A DNA stretch of 64,000 nt from an uncultured Planktomarina sp. (GCA_905182455.1 CAJJBJ010000003.1:186001-250000), one strand, 5' to 3'. Counted from the first letter of the stretch, positions 27,776 through 39,463 are shown. Program-made: numbers and translations. The notes: a model not told the origin generated them from the letters alone.

Positions 27776-28866
27776 ACGCTCACGCGCCAATGCTGGCGTA
27801 TATCCGCACCAATTTGGCGGCAACTGACCAAGCCAAACCGTTGTGCCTCTTGCAAACGCTCAATACCCAAATCTGCGACGCCCGCCAGACCATCCGCGCC
27901 AAGCACCAGTCCCGCCGTGTAGACGATAACATCATCCACCAAATCCGCTTTGAGCAAAGAGGCCGCCAAGCGGCCGCCACCTTCACAAAACACTGAGGTT
28001 AGACCCTGAGCCCCGAGACTTTCCAGCATCGCGGATAAATCAAGCTGACCATCGCCCGCCTTGGGCACCTCAAGCAATTGATCACAGGCATCGCGCCAAG
28101 TCTCTATGCCCACTGAGTTCGGCCCGTGACAGAGCCAAAGCGGGGAAAGATCTCGGGATGCTTTCAAGGCAGTACCTGCAAAATTCAAATCTTGAGAGGC
28201 CACAATCCGAACAGGTTGAGGAATGCGGCCTAAGCCCCGCACAGTCAGGCTCGGGTCATCAGCCCTGACGGTACCACTTCCCACCAAAACAGCATCATGA
28301 CCGGCGCGCAGGGCGTGCACATCCCGCCGCGCTTGTGGACCAGTGATCCATTGGCTTTCACCGCTCTGAGTTGCGATTTGACCATCTACCGACATCGCCA
28401 ACTTCAACGTAACCCTTGGCTGGCCCTTGGTGACGCGGCTAAAAAAGCCACGGTGGGCAGCGCTGGCTTCGGCGCTCATGCAACCTTGTGTCACGTCGAT
28501 ACCGGCCGCTTGCATCTGTGCAATCCCGGCTCCCGCGACCCGCGGATCAGGATCGGTGACCGCCACCACGCAGCGGACAAGACCCGCCGCGACCAAAGCC
28601 TCCGCACATGGACCCGTCGCCCCATGATGAGCACAGGGCTCTAAGGTGACATAGGCGGTTGCATCTTGGGCTTGCGAGCCTGCTTGGCGCAGAGCCATAA
28701 CTTCGGCATGGGGACGGCCACCCGGTTGGGTCCATCCTCGACCAATGATCCTGCCATCCTTGACGATAACGCAGCCCACGGCCGGGTTGGGCCAGACATT
28801 GCCAAGCCCCCGTTGGCCCAAATTCAGGGCCAACGTCATATAGCGTGCATCATTTAAGGCGCTCAC
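27772..28866 (-). CDS. ribD: bifunctional riboflavin deaminase/reductase
   Basis: 364 residues. The N-terminal deaminase domain has [11 protein letters not shown] and [15 protein letters not shown] (zinc ligands His and two Cys, catalytic Glu). The C-terminal reductase domain has [35 protein letters not shown] and a glycine-rich [14 protein letters not shown]. It carries out the second and third steps of riboflavin synthesis. Its start overlaps nrdR by 4 bases. Intact. Confidence 0.95.
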   Translation of the reverse strand: MSALNDARYMTLALNLGQRGLGNVWPNPAVGCVIVKDGRIIGRGWTQPGGRPHAEVMALRQAGSQAQDATAYVTLEPCAHHGATGPCAEALVAAGLVRCVVAVTDPDPRVAGAGIAQMQAAGIDVTQGCMSAEASAAHRGFFSRVTKGQPRVTLKLAMSVDGQIATQSGESQWITGPQARRDVHALRAGHDAVLVGSGTVRADDPSLTVRGLGRIPQPVRIVASQDLNFAGTALKASRDLSPLWLCHGPNSVGIETWRDACDQLLEVPKAGDGQLDLSAMLESLGAQGLTSVFCEGGGRLAASLLKADLVDDVIVYTAGLVLGADGLAGVADLGIERLQEAQRFGLVSCRQIGADIRQHWRVSV

Positions 28867-29330
28867 TCCTCAGGCGGCAAATTTGGCCGCAGCTCGGAGA
28901 CAAACTTATCGAAATCATCTGCAGCTTGGAAGTTTTTATAGACGCTGGCAAAGCGCACATAGGCCACGGTGTCAATCCGCGCCAAAGCTTCCATCACAAT
29001 CTCACCAATCGATGTTGACGGAATATCTGTGTCGCCCATGCTTTCCAACCGGCGCACGATACCTGAGATCATTTGGTCCATCCGTTCCAGCTCAACCGGA
29101 CGTTTTTGCAAGGCGATGCGAATTGAGCGCTCGAGTTTAGTGCGGTCAAAATCTTCACGGCGACCGTTTGACTTGATGACAACCAAATCACGCAGTTGCA
29201 CCCGCTCATAGGTCGTAAAACGGCCGCCACAAGCCGGGCAAAACCGCCGCCGCCTGATCGCAACATGGTCCTCAGCAGGGCGAGAATCTTTTACTTGAGT
29301 GTCAACATTTCCACAAAACGGGCAACGCAT
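28863..29330 (-). CDS. nrdR: transcriptional repressor NrdR
   Basis: 155-residue zinc-ribbon/ATP-cone regulator of ribonucleotide reductase genes. The zinc ligands Cys3, Cys6, Cys31 and Cys34 (MRCPFC...FCPACGG) are present, followed by the ATP-cone ([20 protein letters not shown]). The frame is open 14 codons upstream, but MRCPFCGN is the family start. First gene of the nrdR-ribD pair. Intact. Confidence 0.95.
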   Translation of the reverse strand: MRCPFCGNVDTQVKDSRPAEDHVAIRRRRFCPACGGRFTTYERVQLRDLVVIKSNGRREDFDRTKLERSIRIALQKRPVELERMDQMISGIVRRLESMGDTDIPSTSIGEIVMEALARIDTVAYVRFASVYKNFQAADDFDKFVSELRPNLPPEE

Positions 29331-29511
29331 GTGCCATCCCCTTTTAGTTTGCGTGAAGCGCGTTCCGCCCACTTATCACTCTTTCATTATAACAATTCAC
29401 CATGGTTTGGGTAGGGGATAATTACACCTACCGTATTTTGTGTGCAGAGCATATAAACCAAGCGAATTTCACACCATCAAAACAGCTATCACGCAACGCT
29501 CCGTCTTGTTC

Positions 29512-29541
29512 AAAAAAAAGGCCCTGCAGAGCAAGGCCTTT
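29512..29541 (-). terminator. rho-independent terminator of rpoD
   Basis: Downstream of the rpoD stop on the minus strand, AAGGCC pairs with GGCCTT around TTGCTCTGCA, followed by an eight-T run. Clear intrinsic terminator. Confidence 0.8.
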
Positions 29542-29561
29542 TTAAATCAGGATCATAACTT

Positions 29562-31547
29562 CTATTGATCGAGGAAGCTGCGCAGTTTGCGGCTGCGGCT
29601 TGGATGCTTGAGCTTGCGCAGAGCCTTGGCTTCAATCTGGCGAATACGCTCCCGCGTGACGCTGAACTGTTGGCCCACTTCTTCCAAAGTGTGATCGGTA
29701 TTCATACCAATCCCAAAGCGCATCCGCAGCACCCGCTCTTCGCGCGGGGTGAGACTCGCCAAAACCCGAGTTGTGGTTTCTTTTAGGTTTTCTTGAATCG
29801 CGCTGTCCAAAGGCAAAACAGCGTTTTTGTCTTCGATGAAATCCCCAAGTTGGGAGTCTTCCTCGTCGCCAATTGGTGTCTCCAAAGAAATTGGCTCTTT
29901 GGCAATTTTCATCACTTTGCGTACTTTTTCCAAAGGCATTTGAAGCTTGGTCGCCAATTCCTCAGGTGTTGGCTCACGGCCAATCTCATGCAGCATTTGA
30001 CGCCCAGTGCGCACAAGCTTGTTGATAGTTTCTATCATATGCACCGGAATACGGATGGTACGCGCTTGGTCGGCGATTGAGCGGGTGATGGCCTGACGGA
30101 TCCACCAAGTCGCGTAAGTTGAGAACTTATAACCACGGCGATATTCAAACTTATCAACCGCTTTCATCAAACCAATATTACCCTCTTGGATCAGATCCAA
30201 AAACTGCAAACCGCGGTTGGTGTATTTTTTCGCAATCGAAATCACCAAGCGTAGATTGGCCTCAACCATTTCTTTTTTCGCTTGGCGCGCTTCTTTTTCG
30301 CCTTTTTGAACTTTCTGAACAATGCGACGGAATTCGCTGATGTCGAGACCAACATATTGCCCGACCTGAGCCATTTCAGCTCGCAGCTCTTCAACTTTAC
30401 CAATGCTGCGTTCCATGAACATTTTCCAGCCGCGGCCCGGTTTTTCGTTAATGTCAGTCAACCAGTTTGGATCCAGCTCGCGCCCGCGATAGGCATCAAC
30501 GAATTCATGACGGTTGATCCGAGCTTGGTCAGCCAGCTTCACCATAGAGCTGTCAATCGACATGATCCGGCGATTGATGCCGTAGAGTTGGTCGATCAAA
30601 GCTTCGATCCGGTTGTTATGCAGGTGCAATTCATTCACCAACAACACAATTTTGGAACGCAATTTTTGATATTTGGCTTCCGCGCCGTCGGAGAAGCTTT
30701 CATCTTCGTTCAAAGTCGCTGAGATGCGCACATCCTGCATTTGGGACAGCAAGGTATAATCACGCGCTATAATTTCCAAAGTCTCTAAAACCCGAGGTTT
30801 CAGAGCCGCTTCCATAGCCGCAAGCGACAGGTTGGCGCCTTCATCTTCATCCTCGTCGTCGTCCACAACAATCGGATTGCCATCAGCATCCAATTCATTA
30901 CCACCAGCGGCCGCGACGCCAGGAGCCACGACAGGGGCTACAACAGGGGCTACAACAGCGGCCCCTTCCTCTTCGCCCATATGATGGCCAAATGTGGTTT
31001 CCAAATCGATCACATCGCGCAGCAAAATATCTTCGCTGAGCAATTCGTCACGCCAGATGGTAATAGCTTGGAAGGTCAGTGGGCTTTCACATAGCCCGGC
31101 AATCATTGTGTTGCGGCCAGCTTCGATGCGCTTGGCAATCGCAATTTCGCCTTCACGGCTCAAAAGCTCAACCGAACCCATTTCGCGCAGATACATCCGA
31201 ACCGGGTCATCTGTGCGGTCTAATTTTTCGTTATTCGCGCCGGCCAAAGCCAAATCGCGGTTTTGGTTTGTTGAAACCAAATCCGTTGGGCCTTTGTCTT
31301 CTTCTTCTTCGGATTCGTGCTCTTCAGTCACCTGAATGCCCATTTCCGACAGCATCGACATCACATCCTCAATCTGGTCGGATGAGACCTGGTCGGGTGG
31401 CAAAACCGTATTGAGCTGATCATATGTGATATAGCCACGCTCGCGTGCATCGCCAATCATCTTTTTGACCGCTGTTTGACTCATGTCAATCATCGGCTCT
31501 TTTGTGGCGGCATCTTGCTTGCGGTCGTCATTATCCTTGGCGGCCAT
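29562..31547 (-). CDS. rpoD: RNA polymerase sigma-70 factor RpoD
   Basis: 661-residue primary sigma factor. Region 1.1 at the N-terminus, region 1.2 ([20 protein letters not shown]), the non-conserved domain with an Asp/Glu-rich and Val-Ala-Pro repeat insert (about residues 195-245), region 2 ([20 protein letters not shown], then [20 protein letters not shown]), region 3, and region 4 with [20 protein letters not shown] and [17 protein letters not shown]. It recognises -35/-10 promoters. Preceded by dnaG with a 117-bp gap, as in many bacteria. Intact. Confidence 0.97.
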   Translation of the reverse strand: MAAKDNDDRKQDAATKEPMIDMSQTAVKKMIGDARERGYITYDQLNTVLPPDQVSSDQIEDVMSMLSEMGIQVTEEHESEEEEDKGPTDLVSTNQNRDLALAGANNEKLDRTDDPVRMYLREMGSVELLSREGEIAIAKRIEAGRNTMIAGLCESPLTFQAITIWRDELLSEDILLRDVIDLETTFGHHMGEEEGAAVVAPVVAPVVAPGVAAAGGNELDADGNPIVVDDDEDEDEGANLSLAAMEAALKPRVLETLEIIARDYTLLSQMQDVRISATLNEDESFSDGAEAKYQKLRSKIVLLVNELHLHNNRIEALIDQLYGINRRIMSIDSSMVKLADQARINRHEFVDAYRGRELDPNWLTDINEKPGRGWKMFMERSIGKVEELRAEMAQVGQYVGLDISEFRRIVQKVQKGEKEARQAKKEMVEANLRLVISIAKKYTNRGLQFLDLIQEGNIGLMKAVDKFEYRRGYKFSTYATWWIRQAITRSIADQARTIRIPVHMIETINKLVRTGRQMLHEIGREPTPEELATKLQMPLEKVRKVMKIAKEPISLETPIGDEEDSQLGDFIEDKNAVLPLDSAIQENLKETTTRVLASLTPREERVLRMRFGIGMNTDHTLEEVGQQFSVTRERIRQIEAKALRKLKHPSRSRKLRSFLDQ

Positions 31548-31664
31548 GCGCTGTGGCTCCTTGTCCTTGGGACTCTCGACTGAACATCATAACGAATCGG
31601 CATCCAAACTGATTCGCTCCGCTATCTAGCCTGATTCGGTTACCAGTTCCCACCCCCACAGAGC

Positions 31665-33602
31665 TTACTGTCGGTTAGGTTTTGAAAAATTGATCTGCTC
31701 AAGCAAATTATCTAATGTATTTTGCTCTTCCAGCTTCACTTTCAAGCCGTTCTTAGCGGTTTTATATTCTGTTTTATCTTCCTGCGTGCCTTGTGTCGTG
31801 GCTTGCATATGCTTTGCTGACTCGCTGAGCCGCCAAGTAAGTCCTTCATCATCCAAATCTGAAAGATCCTGCACCGCCTCCGCCACCTCCCGCCCATGGG
31901 CATCGGTTGCAAACATCTGAGCGAACTCTTGTTGAAGGCAGTCAATCACCAATTTAACATCATCGCAGTTTCGCACCGAGGGTGCTATGCGCACATGGGG
32001 AAGCTTGAGTAAAGTTTCAAGGACCTGTGTTCCAAATAGGTGTTCCGCCGCCTCCCAAAGCCCTTCCAGAGCTCCTGTGTATTGCAACAAAAACTGCTGC
32101 ATATCGCGATGTTGGGGTTTGACGAATTGCAGATCTTCCAATTGCCCTTCGACAGCGGCCAATGCTTCTGGCGCTTTGAACAGACTCGCCAAAATTACCG
32201 ATTGTCTTAGCACATGGCTATGCTCCGATGAGCTGGCCAAAGAGGAGGATCGGGTTGTCGCTTGCGCTGCTGCAGGCGCCGCTCCACCCTTTGGAATGAA
32301 TTTGCGACTCTGCATTTTCGGACGAAACAACTCCCAGCGCATATCCTTCACAGCCTGACCGTAGTAACCCCGGATTGACGGGTCTTTGATCAGCTGGAGC
32401 TTTTCTCGCAGAATTTTATCGAGGGCAGCTTTACGCTCGGGACTGTCAAAGTTTTTGCCATGCACCTCTCGCTCCCACAGCAAATCGATCATTGGCCGCG
32501 CTGTGTCTAACAAGTGTTGCATAGCCCCCGGCCCGCCGGCACGGATCAAATCATCCGGGTCTTGTCCCGCGGGCATCGCTGCAAAGCGCAGGGATTTTCC
32601 AGCTTCCAACAAGGGCAAAGCCAAATCAATCAACCGCTGAGCGGCCCGAATTCCGGCTGTGTCTCCGTCCAGCGCAATGATAGGCTCATCCGACACCCGC
32701 CACATCAGCTGCAATTGCGTTTCTGTAACTGCCGTACCCAAAGGCGCGACCGCCGCGTCAAATCCAGCCTCGGTCAGTGCTATTACATCCATGTAACCCT
32801 CGGCGACAATAAGGGTATGCCCCTTACCAGTCGCCTCTCGGGCTGCACCATGATTGTAAAGACTGCGGCCCTTGTCGAACAATTCAGTTTCTGGCGAGTT
32901 CAGGTATTTGGCATTGTCATTCGTGTCCATCGCCCGCCCACCAAAGCCGACACAACGGCCCTGGGGATCTCGGATTGGGAAGATGATGCGGTTGCGGAAA
33001 GTATCATAAGGGCGCTTGCCCTTGTTCGACGGCTTTGCCAGCCCCGCCGCCAAAATCAACTCATCCTCAACACTCTTAGCGGTTAAGTGGTCCCACAATC
33101 CCTGCCAAGCGTCAGGTGCAAAGCCAATTTCAAACCTGTCAAAAGCCTTTTGCGTCAAGCCACGCCCGGTCAAATAGCTCCGCGCATCGGCGCCCGCGCT
33201 GGTGTTCAACTGCAGTTTAAAAAACTGCAAAGCCTGCTCCATCACATCGGCCAATTGCGTCCGTCTGTCAGCCTTTTGTTGAGCTTCCGGGTCTCGTTCA
33301 GGCATCGGCATGCCGGCCTCCCGGGCCAAAATCTCGACCGCTTCCATAAAAGAAACATTCTCAGTTTCTTTTATAAAGCCCAGCGCATCACCTTTAGCGT
33401 GACAGCCAAAACAGTAGTAATAGCCCTTACGGTCATCGACGTGAAAGCTCGCAGATTTCTCCTGGTGAAACGGGCATGGTGCCCACATATCACCCTTGCC
33501 TTGATTGGATTTTCGGCTGTCCCACATGACTTTGCGGGCCACAACCTGTGAGATCGAGGTCCGGCTGCGCAGTTCGTCTAAAAATCCAGGTGGCAATGAC
33601 AT
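31665..33602 (-). CDS. dnaG: DNA primase
   Basis: 645 residues. Zinc-binding CHC2 domain with Cys43, His46, Cys64 and Cys67; RNA-polymerase core with GFGGRAMD, the TOPRIM Glu in LIVAEGYMDVIAL and Asp pair in ALDGDTAG; a helical C-terminal part for helicase contact. It makes RNA primers at the replication fork. The stop of soxG is 9 bp upstream. Intact. Confidence 0.96.
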   Translation of the reverse strand: MSLPPGFLDELRSRTSISQVVARKVMWDSRKSNQGKGDMWAPCPFHQEKSASFHVDDRKGYYYCFGCHAKGDALGFIKETENVSFMEAVEILAREAGMPMPERDPEAQQKADRRTQLADVMEQALQFFKLQLNTSAGADARSYLTGRGLTQKAFDRFEIGFAPDAWQGLWDHLTAKSVEDELILAAGLAKPSNKGKRPYDTFRNRIIFPIRDPQGRCVGFGGRAMDTNDNAKYLNSPETELFDKGRSLYNHGAAREATGKGHTLIVAEGYMDVIALTEAGFDAAVAPLGTAVTETQLQLMWRVSDEPIIALDGDTAGIRAAQRLIDLALPLLEAGKSLRFAAMPAGQDPDDLIRAGGPGAMQHLLDTARPMIDLLWEREVHGKNFDSPERKAALDKILREKLQLIKDPSIRGYYGQAVKDMRWELFRPKMQSRKFIPKGGAAPAAAQATTRSSSLASSSEHSHVLRQSVILASLFKAPEALAAVEGQLEDLQFVKPQHRDMQQFLLQYTGALEGLWEAAEHLFGTQVLETLLKLPHVRIAPSVRNCDDVKLVIDCLQQEFAQMFATDAHGREVAEAVQDLSDLDDEGLTWRLSESAKHMQATTQGTQEDKTEYKTAKNGLKVKLEEQNTLDNLLEQINFSKPNRQ

Positions 33603-33611
33603 AGGCTTTTC

Positions 33612-34163
33612 CTAAACCTTCTGCGCGCGCGCCGCCACTGATTCCATCGCCGTGGTCAGTTCATGGACCAAGGTCTGCGCCATGGAGCGAAATACCATCA
33701 TCCGAAACCGGAATTTGCCCAAACAGGTGATGCTGGCCTGCATATGCATGATCATGCTGCGCTGTGTCATCCCGGTCTTGAAGCTTTTAGGACGCAGGTC
33801 CAACGGCGTGAGCCGAGCCAAGACGTCGCGCACTGAGGGCCCTGATACATCGACGATGCACCAGCCATCACTCACATCCGTCACCGCCGCATATCGGGTC
33901 AGTTTGGTCGATGGCTCAAAACCCATAAGCGCAATATGCGCGTGATCAAACCAAAGCGCATAGGCCCCTCCGGTGCGCTTCAGCTCATGCACTGCGGGCC
34001 ATTCCAACCCCATCTGCGTGTTCAAAACTGTAGCCGCCTGTGCTGACTTCCCATTGAAGGGGGCAACCAAAAACAAGGAAGTCGCCACCTCAGAAACAGA
34101 GACATCACCAATCTTTAGGGGCAAAGCTGTTTCAGCAGCTGGTGTTGGGTATAATTCAACCAC
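33612..34163 (-). CDS. soxG: sarcosine oxidase gamma subunit
   Basis: 183-residue gamma subunit of heterotetrameric sarcosine oxidase, related to the GcvT fold; it helps hold the complex rather than binding cofactor. Typical stretch VDVSGPSVRDVLARLTPLDL followed by RSMIMHMQASITCL. I use the GTG start at 34163, preceded by GGAGGG, giving an 8-base overlap with soxA; a longer reading to 34229 would overlap soxA heavily. Intact, while soxA upstream is broken. Confidence 0.88.
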   Translation of the reverse strand: MVELYPTPAAETALPLKIGDVSVSEVATSLFLVAPFNGKSAQAATVLNTQMGLEWPAVHELKRTGGAYALWFDHAHIALMGFEPSTKLTRYAAVTDVSDGWCIVDVSGPSVRDVLARLTPLDLRPKSFKTGMTQRSMIMHMQASITCLGKFRFRMMVFRSMAQTLVHELTTAMESVAARAQKV

Positions 34164-37088
34164 GAAGACGCCCTCCTTCAGGATCAAAGAAAACCGGATT
34201 GCATACCTCGCAGAGCGTAGTGACGCCACTCAGGTGTTCTACCATCTTCACGGTCTGCCCCATCCGGTTGCGCCCATCGCACAAAAAGGCCTGTGCAATG
34301 ATCGATTTGATCGTGGGCGAGTAACACATTGAAGTCACATAGCCTTGATCATTCTGCCGAATTGGCGTGGCATCCGGTTCAAATAAATGCGCCCCCGGGA
34401 TGATTTGTTTCACCGCCCCCACCGGCCGCAGCCCAACCAGCTGATCACGTTCTGGCCCATTGAGACCCGGCCGGGCAGCCATGGATTTGCCAATGCAATC
34501 TTTTTTGTCAGAAATCATCCGCCCCATGCCAATGTCAAAGGCTGTTGTGCGGCCATGAATTTCCGCATGGGTGATAAACCCCTTCTCAAGCCGCAGCACA
34601 TTCAGCGCTTCCATGCCATAAGGCCCGCCGCCCAAAGCATCGGCCCGTGTCAGCAACAGGCGAAACAGGCTATCGCCATAGCGCGCCGGCACCGCCAGCT
34701 CATAGGCATGTTCGCCCGAAAAGGAGATGCGAAACAGACGGCCCGCGATACCGCCCAATTGCACCGCGCCGCAACCCATATAGGGCATCGTTTTGTCGCT
34801 GATTTTACGATCTAAAATTCCATTGAGCAAAGCCCGCGCCTGCGGCCCCGCCACGGCAAACTGAGCCCAATGTTCAGTCACCGAGGTGAAACTCACATCC
34901 AGATCAGGCCGCAACGCTTGATGCACAAAATCCATATGCCGCACCACTTGGCTTGCGGCTGCAGTGGTAGTGGTCATTAAATAATGCCTTTCGCCCAGCC
35001 GCGCGCAGGTACCATCATCCATGACATGGCCATCTTCACGTAACATCAACCCATAGCGCACCCGACCCACCTTTAAAAAGGCAAACAAATTGGTGTAAAG
35101 TAGATCTAAAAACGCCGCTGCATCCGGGCCTTGAATGTCGATTTTTCCCAGTGTCGACACATCGCAAACTCCAACCGCAGTGCGCACCATCGAAACCTCT
35201 CGGTCACAGGCTTGCCGCCAATGGGTTTCACCGTCTTTCGGAAAATAACTGGGCCGAAACCACAGCCCCACCTCTATCATCGGCGCATTTAACGCTCGAG
35301 TTGCCCTATCGCTGGTCAAAAATCGCTCCGGTGCGAAGCCCTTGCCATGCCCACCCGCACCCAGAGCCGCCATTGCTACCGGTACATAGGGCGGGCGGAA
35401 TGTCGTGGTGCCAGTTTCGGGGATACCGCGTCCGGTGGCATCTGCCAAAACCGCAAGCGCCGTCACATTCGAATTTTTACCCTGGTCCGTCGCCATGCCT
35501 TGAGTGGTGTAACGCTTCATATGCTCAACCGAGCGGAAATTCTCCTGTGCGGCTTGTTTCACATCTTTCGTCGTCACATCATTTTGGAAATCCAACCATG
35601 CCCGGCCTTTACCACCGACGTCCCAAAAGGGTTTAATCTCATAAGGCCTGTCCTCAGCCTGCGGCAGGTCACTGGCCTTTGGCCGTTTACCCAGATCCTT
35701 CGCCACGCTTTGCGCCATCTCATAACCCTGTGCTAATGCGCCTGCGGTGGTCATCACCCCCGAGGCTGCGCCAGCGACCACAAGGCCGGGAATAGCACCG
35801 TCTTTGGGTAGAAGCTGGCCAAGCTTGGATCCCACACAGGTCTGCCATTCATATGGCAGGTGAGATGCACCGACGGATTCCACCCTCCTGATACACCCAA
35901 AGCATCGCACTCAATGGTTTTGAGCCCACCACTATGGCGGATGGTGATGCTCGTGAGGCCCAAGCGGCCAGAGGTGCCCACAACCTCAGCCTCCGCATAG
36001 ATAGGGTAGTCCGCTTGTGCTGAAACCCCCTCGCGGCTGTCAATCATAGCCACCACCTCAACACCGGCCTCGGCAAAATCACGGGCGGTACGGTGAGCGT
36101 CAGAGTTATTGCCAAACACTGCAATTTTCTGTCCCGGGCTCACGCCATAGCGATTGAGATAGCTGCGCATCCCGCTGGCAGTCATAATGCCGGGGCGGTC
36201 ATTGTTAGGGAAGGCTATTTGCCGCTCTAGGGCACCAGCGCAAAGAATGGCGCGTTTGGCCGTGATGCGCCAGAAGCTCTCCAGAGGCAGCCCCTCAGGG
36301 GCCATTTCAAGATGATGCCCCACCCGCTCCAACGCGCCATAAGTACCCTGATCATAAGCGCCCGTGACAGTGGTGTTGATCAGGATCCGTACATTGGCCA
36401 AGCCTGCCAACTCGGCCAAAACATCGTCAGCCCAAATATGGCCTGCGACGCCTGCAACCTCTTCAACTTCCGACAACAATCGCCCACCAAGACGGTCATT
36501 CTCATCCGCCAAAATCACATCCAGACCAGCACGCGCCGCCGTCAACGCTGCCACCAAACCAGATGGGCCAGCCCCAATGATTAGCACATCACAATGCGCA
36601 AACGCTTTCTCGTAAAGATCATAATCATAGGCATCAGCCAAGGCGCCAAGACCAGCCGCACGGCGAATAAACGGCTCGTAGACCCGCTCCCAAAAGGCCC
36701 GCGGCCACATGAATGTTTTGTAGTAAAACCCAGCTGCCAAAAATGGTGACAACAGGTCGTTCACCCCTAAAACGTCAAATTTGAGTGAAGGCCAGGCATT
36801 TTGTGGTTCCGCCACCAGCCCCTCATAGAGCGGTTGAACGGTCGCACGGGTGTTGGGCTCTTGTGCTTTGCCCCGTTGAACTGTGACCAAAGCATTTGGC
36901 TCTTCCGATCCTGCCGTCATGATCCCACGCGGGCGGTGATATTTGAACGACCTCGCCACCAGTCTTTGATCATTCGCCAAAAGCGCGCTGGCAAGGGTAT
37001 CACCAACAAAGCCTTGAAACGGCTGACCATTGAATTTGAAGTTGAGAACCGTTTCGCGGTCGATCAACCCTTTGCCAGAGACCCTCAT
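34156..37088 (-). pseudogene. soxA: sarcosine oxidase alpha subunit, one frameshift
   Basis: About 977 residues when joined. The N-terminal half has a 2Fe-2S-like/NAD domain (MRVSGKGLIDRETVLNFKFN, VLIIGAGPSGLVAALTAARA) and the C-terminal half is the folate-binding GcvT-like domain (VGVCDVSTLGKIDIQGPDAA, GGPYGMEALNVLRLEKGF). The frame breaks at 35825-35828: restoring one A (CCAAG to CCAAAG) joins RPVWDP directly to KLGQLLPKDGAIPGL. It oxidises sarcosine to glycine, passing formaldehyde to tetrahydrofolate. Start at 37088 matches the family and overlaps the expected soxD end. A single -1 change: recent loss or sequence error. Confidence 0.88.
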
Positions 37089-37347
37089 AGCTGATCTCCT
37101 TTGGCAAGCGCGCAGCGAGCACCGCATGTGTGACAGTATCTCTATGCACCACAAGCCAAGCACCGCAGCCCATCTCGTGATGCCACAGATCTTCGGTCAA
37201 CCCGGCCGGATTATCACGATTGTGTAAGTAATCGTCCCAAACCTCTGCTGAGGCGTCGGGATCTGGACGCTCCAATGCACCGGCGTGGCCAGCATAGTAA
37301 AACTCGCGCCGATCGCGCGCGCCGCAGAGGGGGCACTCTATCCGCAT
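37000..37347 (-). CDS. soxD: sarcosine oxidase delta subunit
   Basis: Zinc-binding small subunit: MRIECPLCGARDRREFYY with the CxxC pair, then DYLHNRDNPAGLTEDLWHHE and CGAWLVVHRDTVTHAV. As written the frame runs 89 bases into soxA. In the neighbouring frame the chain would end LAKGDQL with TGA overlapping the soxA ATG (ATGA), the usual coupling. So one base is probably missing near 37100 and the natural product is about 87 residues. The functional part is intact either way. Confidence 0.85.
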   Translation of the reverse strand: MRIECPLCGARDRREFYYAGHAGALERPDPDASAEVWDDYLHNRDNPAGLTEDLWHHEMGCGAWLVVHRDTVTHAVLAARLPKEISYEGLWQRVDRPRNGSQLQIQWSAVSRLCW

Positions 37348-37409
37348 GTGATCAAACCCTCATGTCTTATAAGCCCAAATTTCGAGTGAGAGAAAGCCAC
37401 CCTACCCCC

Positions 37410-38663
37410 CTAATGCAGATTGTGTTGGGCGCCGGTGCCCTCTTCATCCATCAAACCGCGACCGGTTCGAAAGCGATCAAGCCGGAAGCCCTGCGCCGCC
37501 GCATGCGCGGTGCCAGTGGCCATCAAATGGGCAAAGCAGTTCCCAGAGGCCGGCACCGCCTTAAAGCCGCCGTAACACCAGCCTGCATTCAAGTATAAGC
37601 CTTCAATATGGGTTTTATCGATAATGGGCGAGCCATCCGGGGTCATATCCATAATCCCCCCCCAACTGCGCAGCATCCGGGCCTTGCCAATCATTGGCAT
37701 CAAGGTCATCCCCGCTTCGGCCACATGTTCAACCATCGGCAAATTGCCCCGTGCAGCATAGCTGGCATACATGTCCAGATCACCGCCAAACACCAGCCCA
37801 CCTTTGTCTGATTGGCTGATGTAGAAATGCCCCATACCAAAGCTGATCACATGGTCGATGCAGGGTTTAAGACCTTCGGTGACGAAAGCCTGCAACACAT
37901 GGCTTTCAATCGGCAAGCGCATGCCCGCCATCGCGGCGACTTGGCTGCTGCGCCCGGCCACCACAATGCCCACCTTTTTGGCCCGAATGGCCCCGCGAGA
38001 GGTTTGCACGCCCTGCACCACCCCACCCTTGATATCAATTCCGGTCACTTCGCAGTTTTGGATTAAATCCACCCCGCGCTGATCCGCGCCGCGGGCATAG
38101 CCCCAAGCCACCGCATCATGGCGAGCAGTTCCGGCCCGGCGCTGCAACAAGCCGCCATAAATCGGAAAGCGGCCCTGATCATAGTCCAAATAAGGCAGCA
38201 TTTTGCGCAGCTGGTCTACGCTTAACAGCTCGGCGTCATCTCCTTGATTGCGGATGGAATTGGCTCTGCGGATCGCAGCATCGCGCTGCCCATCACTGTG
38301 AAACAGGCCAATTTGGCCTCGCTGGGAATGCATGACGTTGTAATTGAGATCAGTCTTCAGACCTTCCCAAAGCTTAAGGGAATGCGAGTAAAACTCCGAA
38401 TTGCCCGGCAAAAAATAATTTGCCCTGACAATGGTGGTATTGCGCCCGATGTTACCGCTACCGATATAGCCTTTTTCGAGCACCGCAATTTTCTTGAGAC
38501 CGTGTTCCTTGGCCAAGTAATAGGCCGTCGCCAGCCCATGCCCACCGCCACCAATGATGATGATGTCATAGTCTTCAGCCGGTTCAGGATCGCGCCAATG
38601 TGCCCCCCAACCGCGATTGCCGGTCAAGCCTTCAGTAAGAATTTTCAAAGCTGAAAAGCGCAT
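37410..38663 (-). CDS. soxB: sarcosine oxidase beta subunit
   Basis: 417-residue flavoprotein subunit carrying the sarcosine oxidation site. FAD-binding DYDIIIIGGGGHGLATAYYL, GYIGSGNIGRNTTIVRANY and C-terminal LYLNAGWCYGGFKAVPASG are typical. The order soxB-soxD-soxA-soxG on the minus strand is the classic soxBDAG set used in glycine betaine/sarcosine breakdown. Intact. Confidence 0.95.
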   Translation of the reverse strand: MRFSALKILTEGLTGNRGWGAHWRDPEPAEDYDIIIIGGGGHGLATAYYLAKEHGLKKIAVLEKGYIGSGNIGRNTTIVRANYFLPGNSEFYSHSLKLWEGLKTDLNYNVMHSQRGQIGLFHSDGQRDAAIRRANSIRNQGDDAELLSVDQLRKMLPYLDYDQGRFPIYGGLLQRRAGTARHDAVAWGYARGADQRGVDLIQNCEVTGIDIKGGVVQGVQTSRGAIRAKKVGIVVAGRSSQVAAMAGMRLPIESHVLQAFVTEGLKPCIDHVISFGMGHFYISQSDKGGLVFGGDLDMYASYAARGNLPMVEHVAEAGMTLMPMIGKARMLRSWGGIMDMTPDGSPIIDKTHIEGLYLNAGWCYGGFKAVPASGNCFAHLMATGTAHAAAQGFRLDRFRTGRGLMDEEGTGAQHNLH

Positions 38664-38712
38664 TTTTAGTCACCGGCAATAAAGGAACACGGTGCAGTGA
38701 ATAAAAATATGG

Positions 38713-38755
38713 CCTGTTTGGCAAGAGCTAGATCGCGCAACCTATGCCAAACAGG
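38713..38755 (-). terminator. 11-bp perfect hairpin between psd and soxB
   Basis: CCTGTTTGGCA and TGCCAAACAGG are exact inverted repeats with a 21-base loop. On the minus strand it lies after the psd stop and is followed by CCATATTTTTA, so it probably ends the lipid operon; it could instead be an operator ahead of soxB. Confidence 0.6.
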
Positions 38756-38770
38756 ACTTATAAGACGGCA

Positions 38771-39463
38771 TTAGACAGATTGGATCGGCCACTCTTCATT
38801 AATCCCGCCAAGATGCGCCAAAATAGTTTCACCAGCCACAGCCGTCTGACCCAAACCGACCGCAGGTTGAATTCCCTCAGGCAAAAACACATCCAAGCGA
38901 CTGCCAAACCGGATGAGGCCAAACCGTTCTCCCACGCTGAGGCCATTGCCAAGTTTTGTGAAACACACAATACGACGTGCAACCAATCCGGCAATTTGGG
39001 TAACCCCAATCCGGGTTTTGTCCGCAGCTTCGATGGTGATGGAATTGCGCTCATTATGCTCGCTGGCTTTGTCGAGCGATGCGTTTACGAATTTGCCGTG
39101 ATGATACGTAATTGCAATCACCTCACCGGCCATTGGTGCCCGGTTCACATGGCAATTGAACACATTCATAAACACCGACACACGAGTCAAAGGCTTGTCT
39201 CCCAACAGCATTTCGACCGGTGGAACCGTCTTCGTAATCAAGGAAACAACTCCATCCGCTGGCGACAAAATTAACCCCGGCTTTTGCGCCACTGAGCGCA
39301 CCGGGTCGCGGAAAAAATAATAGCACCACACCGTCATGCCAACGCCCATCCAAAACAACGGCTCCCAGACCAGCCAAAGTGCGGCTGTAATGGCGGCAAA
39401 AATAGCCACAAATTTGCGGCCCTCAGGGTGCATTGGGACGGCGATGACTTTCATCATGTTCAT
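38771..39463 (-). CDS. psd: phosphatidylserine decarboxylase (short form)
   Basis: 230-residue proenzyme that converts phosphatidylserine to phosphatidylethanolamine. Two N-terminal hydrophobic helices; [36 protein letters not shown]; and the self-cleavage site near the C-terminus, [12 protein letters not shown], where the Ser of GS becomes the pyruvoyl group. Start taken at ATG 39463 (MNMMKVIAV); a TTG six codons earlier would overlap dgkA. Last gene of a five-gene lipid operon. Intact. Confidence 0.92.
   Translation of the reverse strand: MNMMKVIAVPMHPEGRKFVAIFAAITAALWLVWEPLFWMGVGMTVWCYYFFRDPVRSVAQKPGLILSPADGVVSLITKTVPPVEMLLGDKPLTRVSVFMNVFNCHVNRAPMAGEVIAITYHHGKFVNASLDKASEHNERNSITIEAADKTRIGVTQIAGLVARRIVCFTKLGNGLSVGERFGLIRFGSRLDVFLPEGIQPAVGLGQTAVAGETILAHLGGINEEWPIQSV

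Noticed and set aside
37089-37163. Longer soxA start at 37163
   Set aside because: MRVSGKGLIDRET at 37088 is the family N-terminus; the 25 upstream codons are the soxD frame read out of phase.
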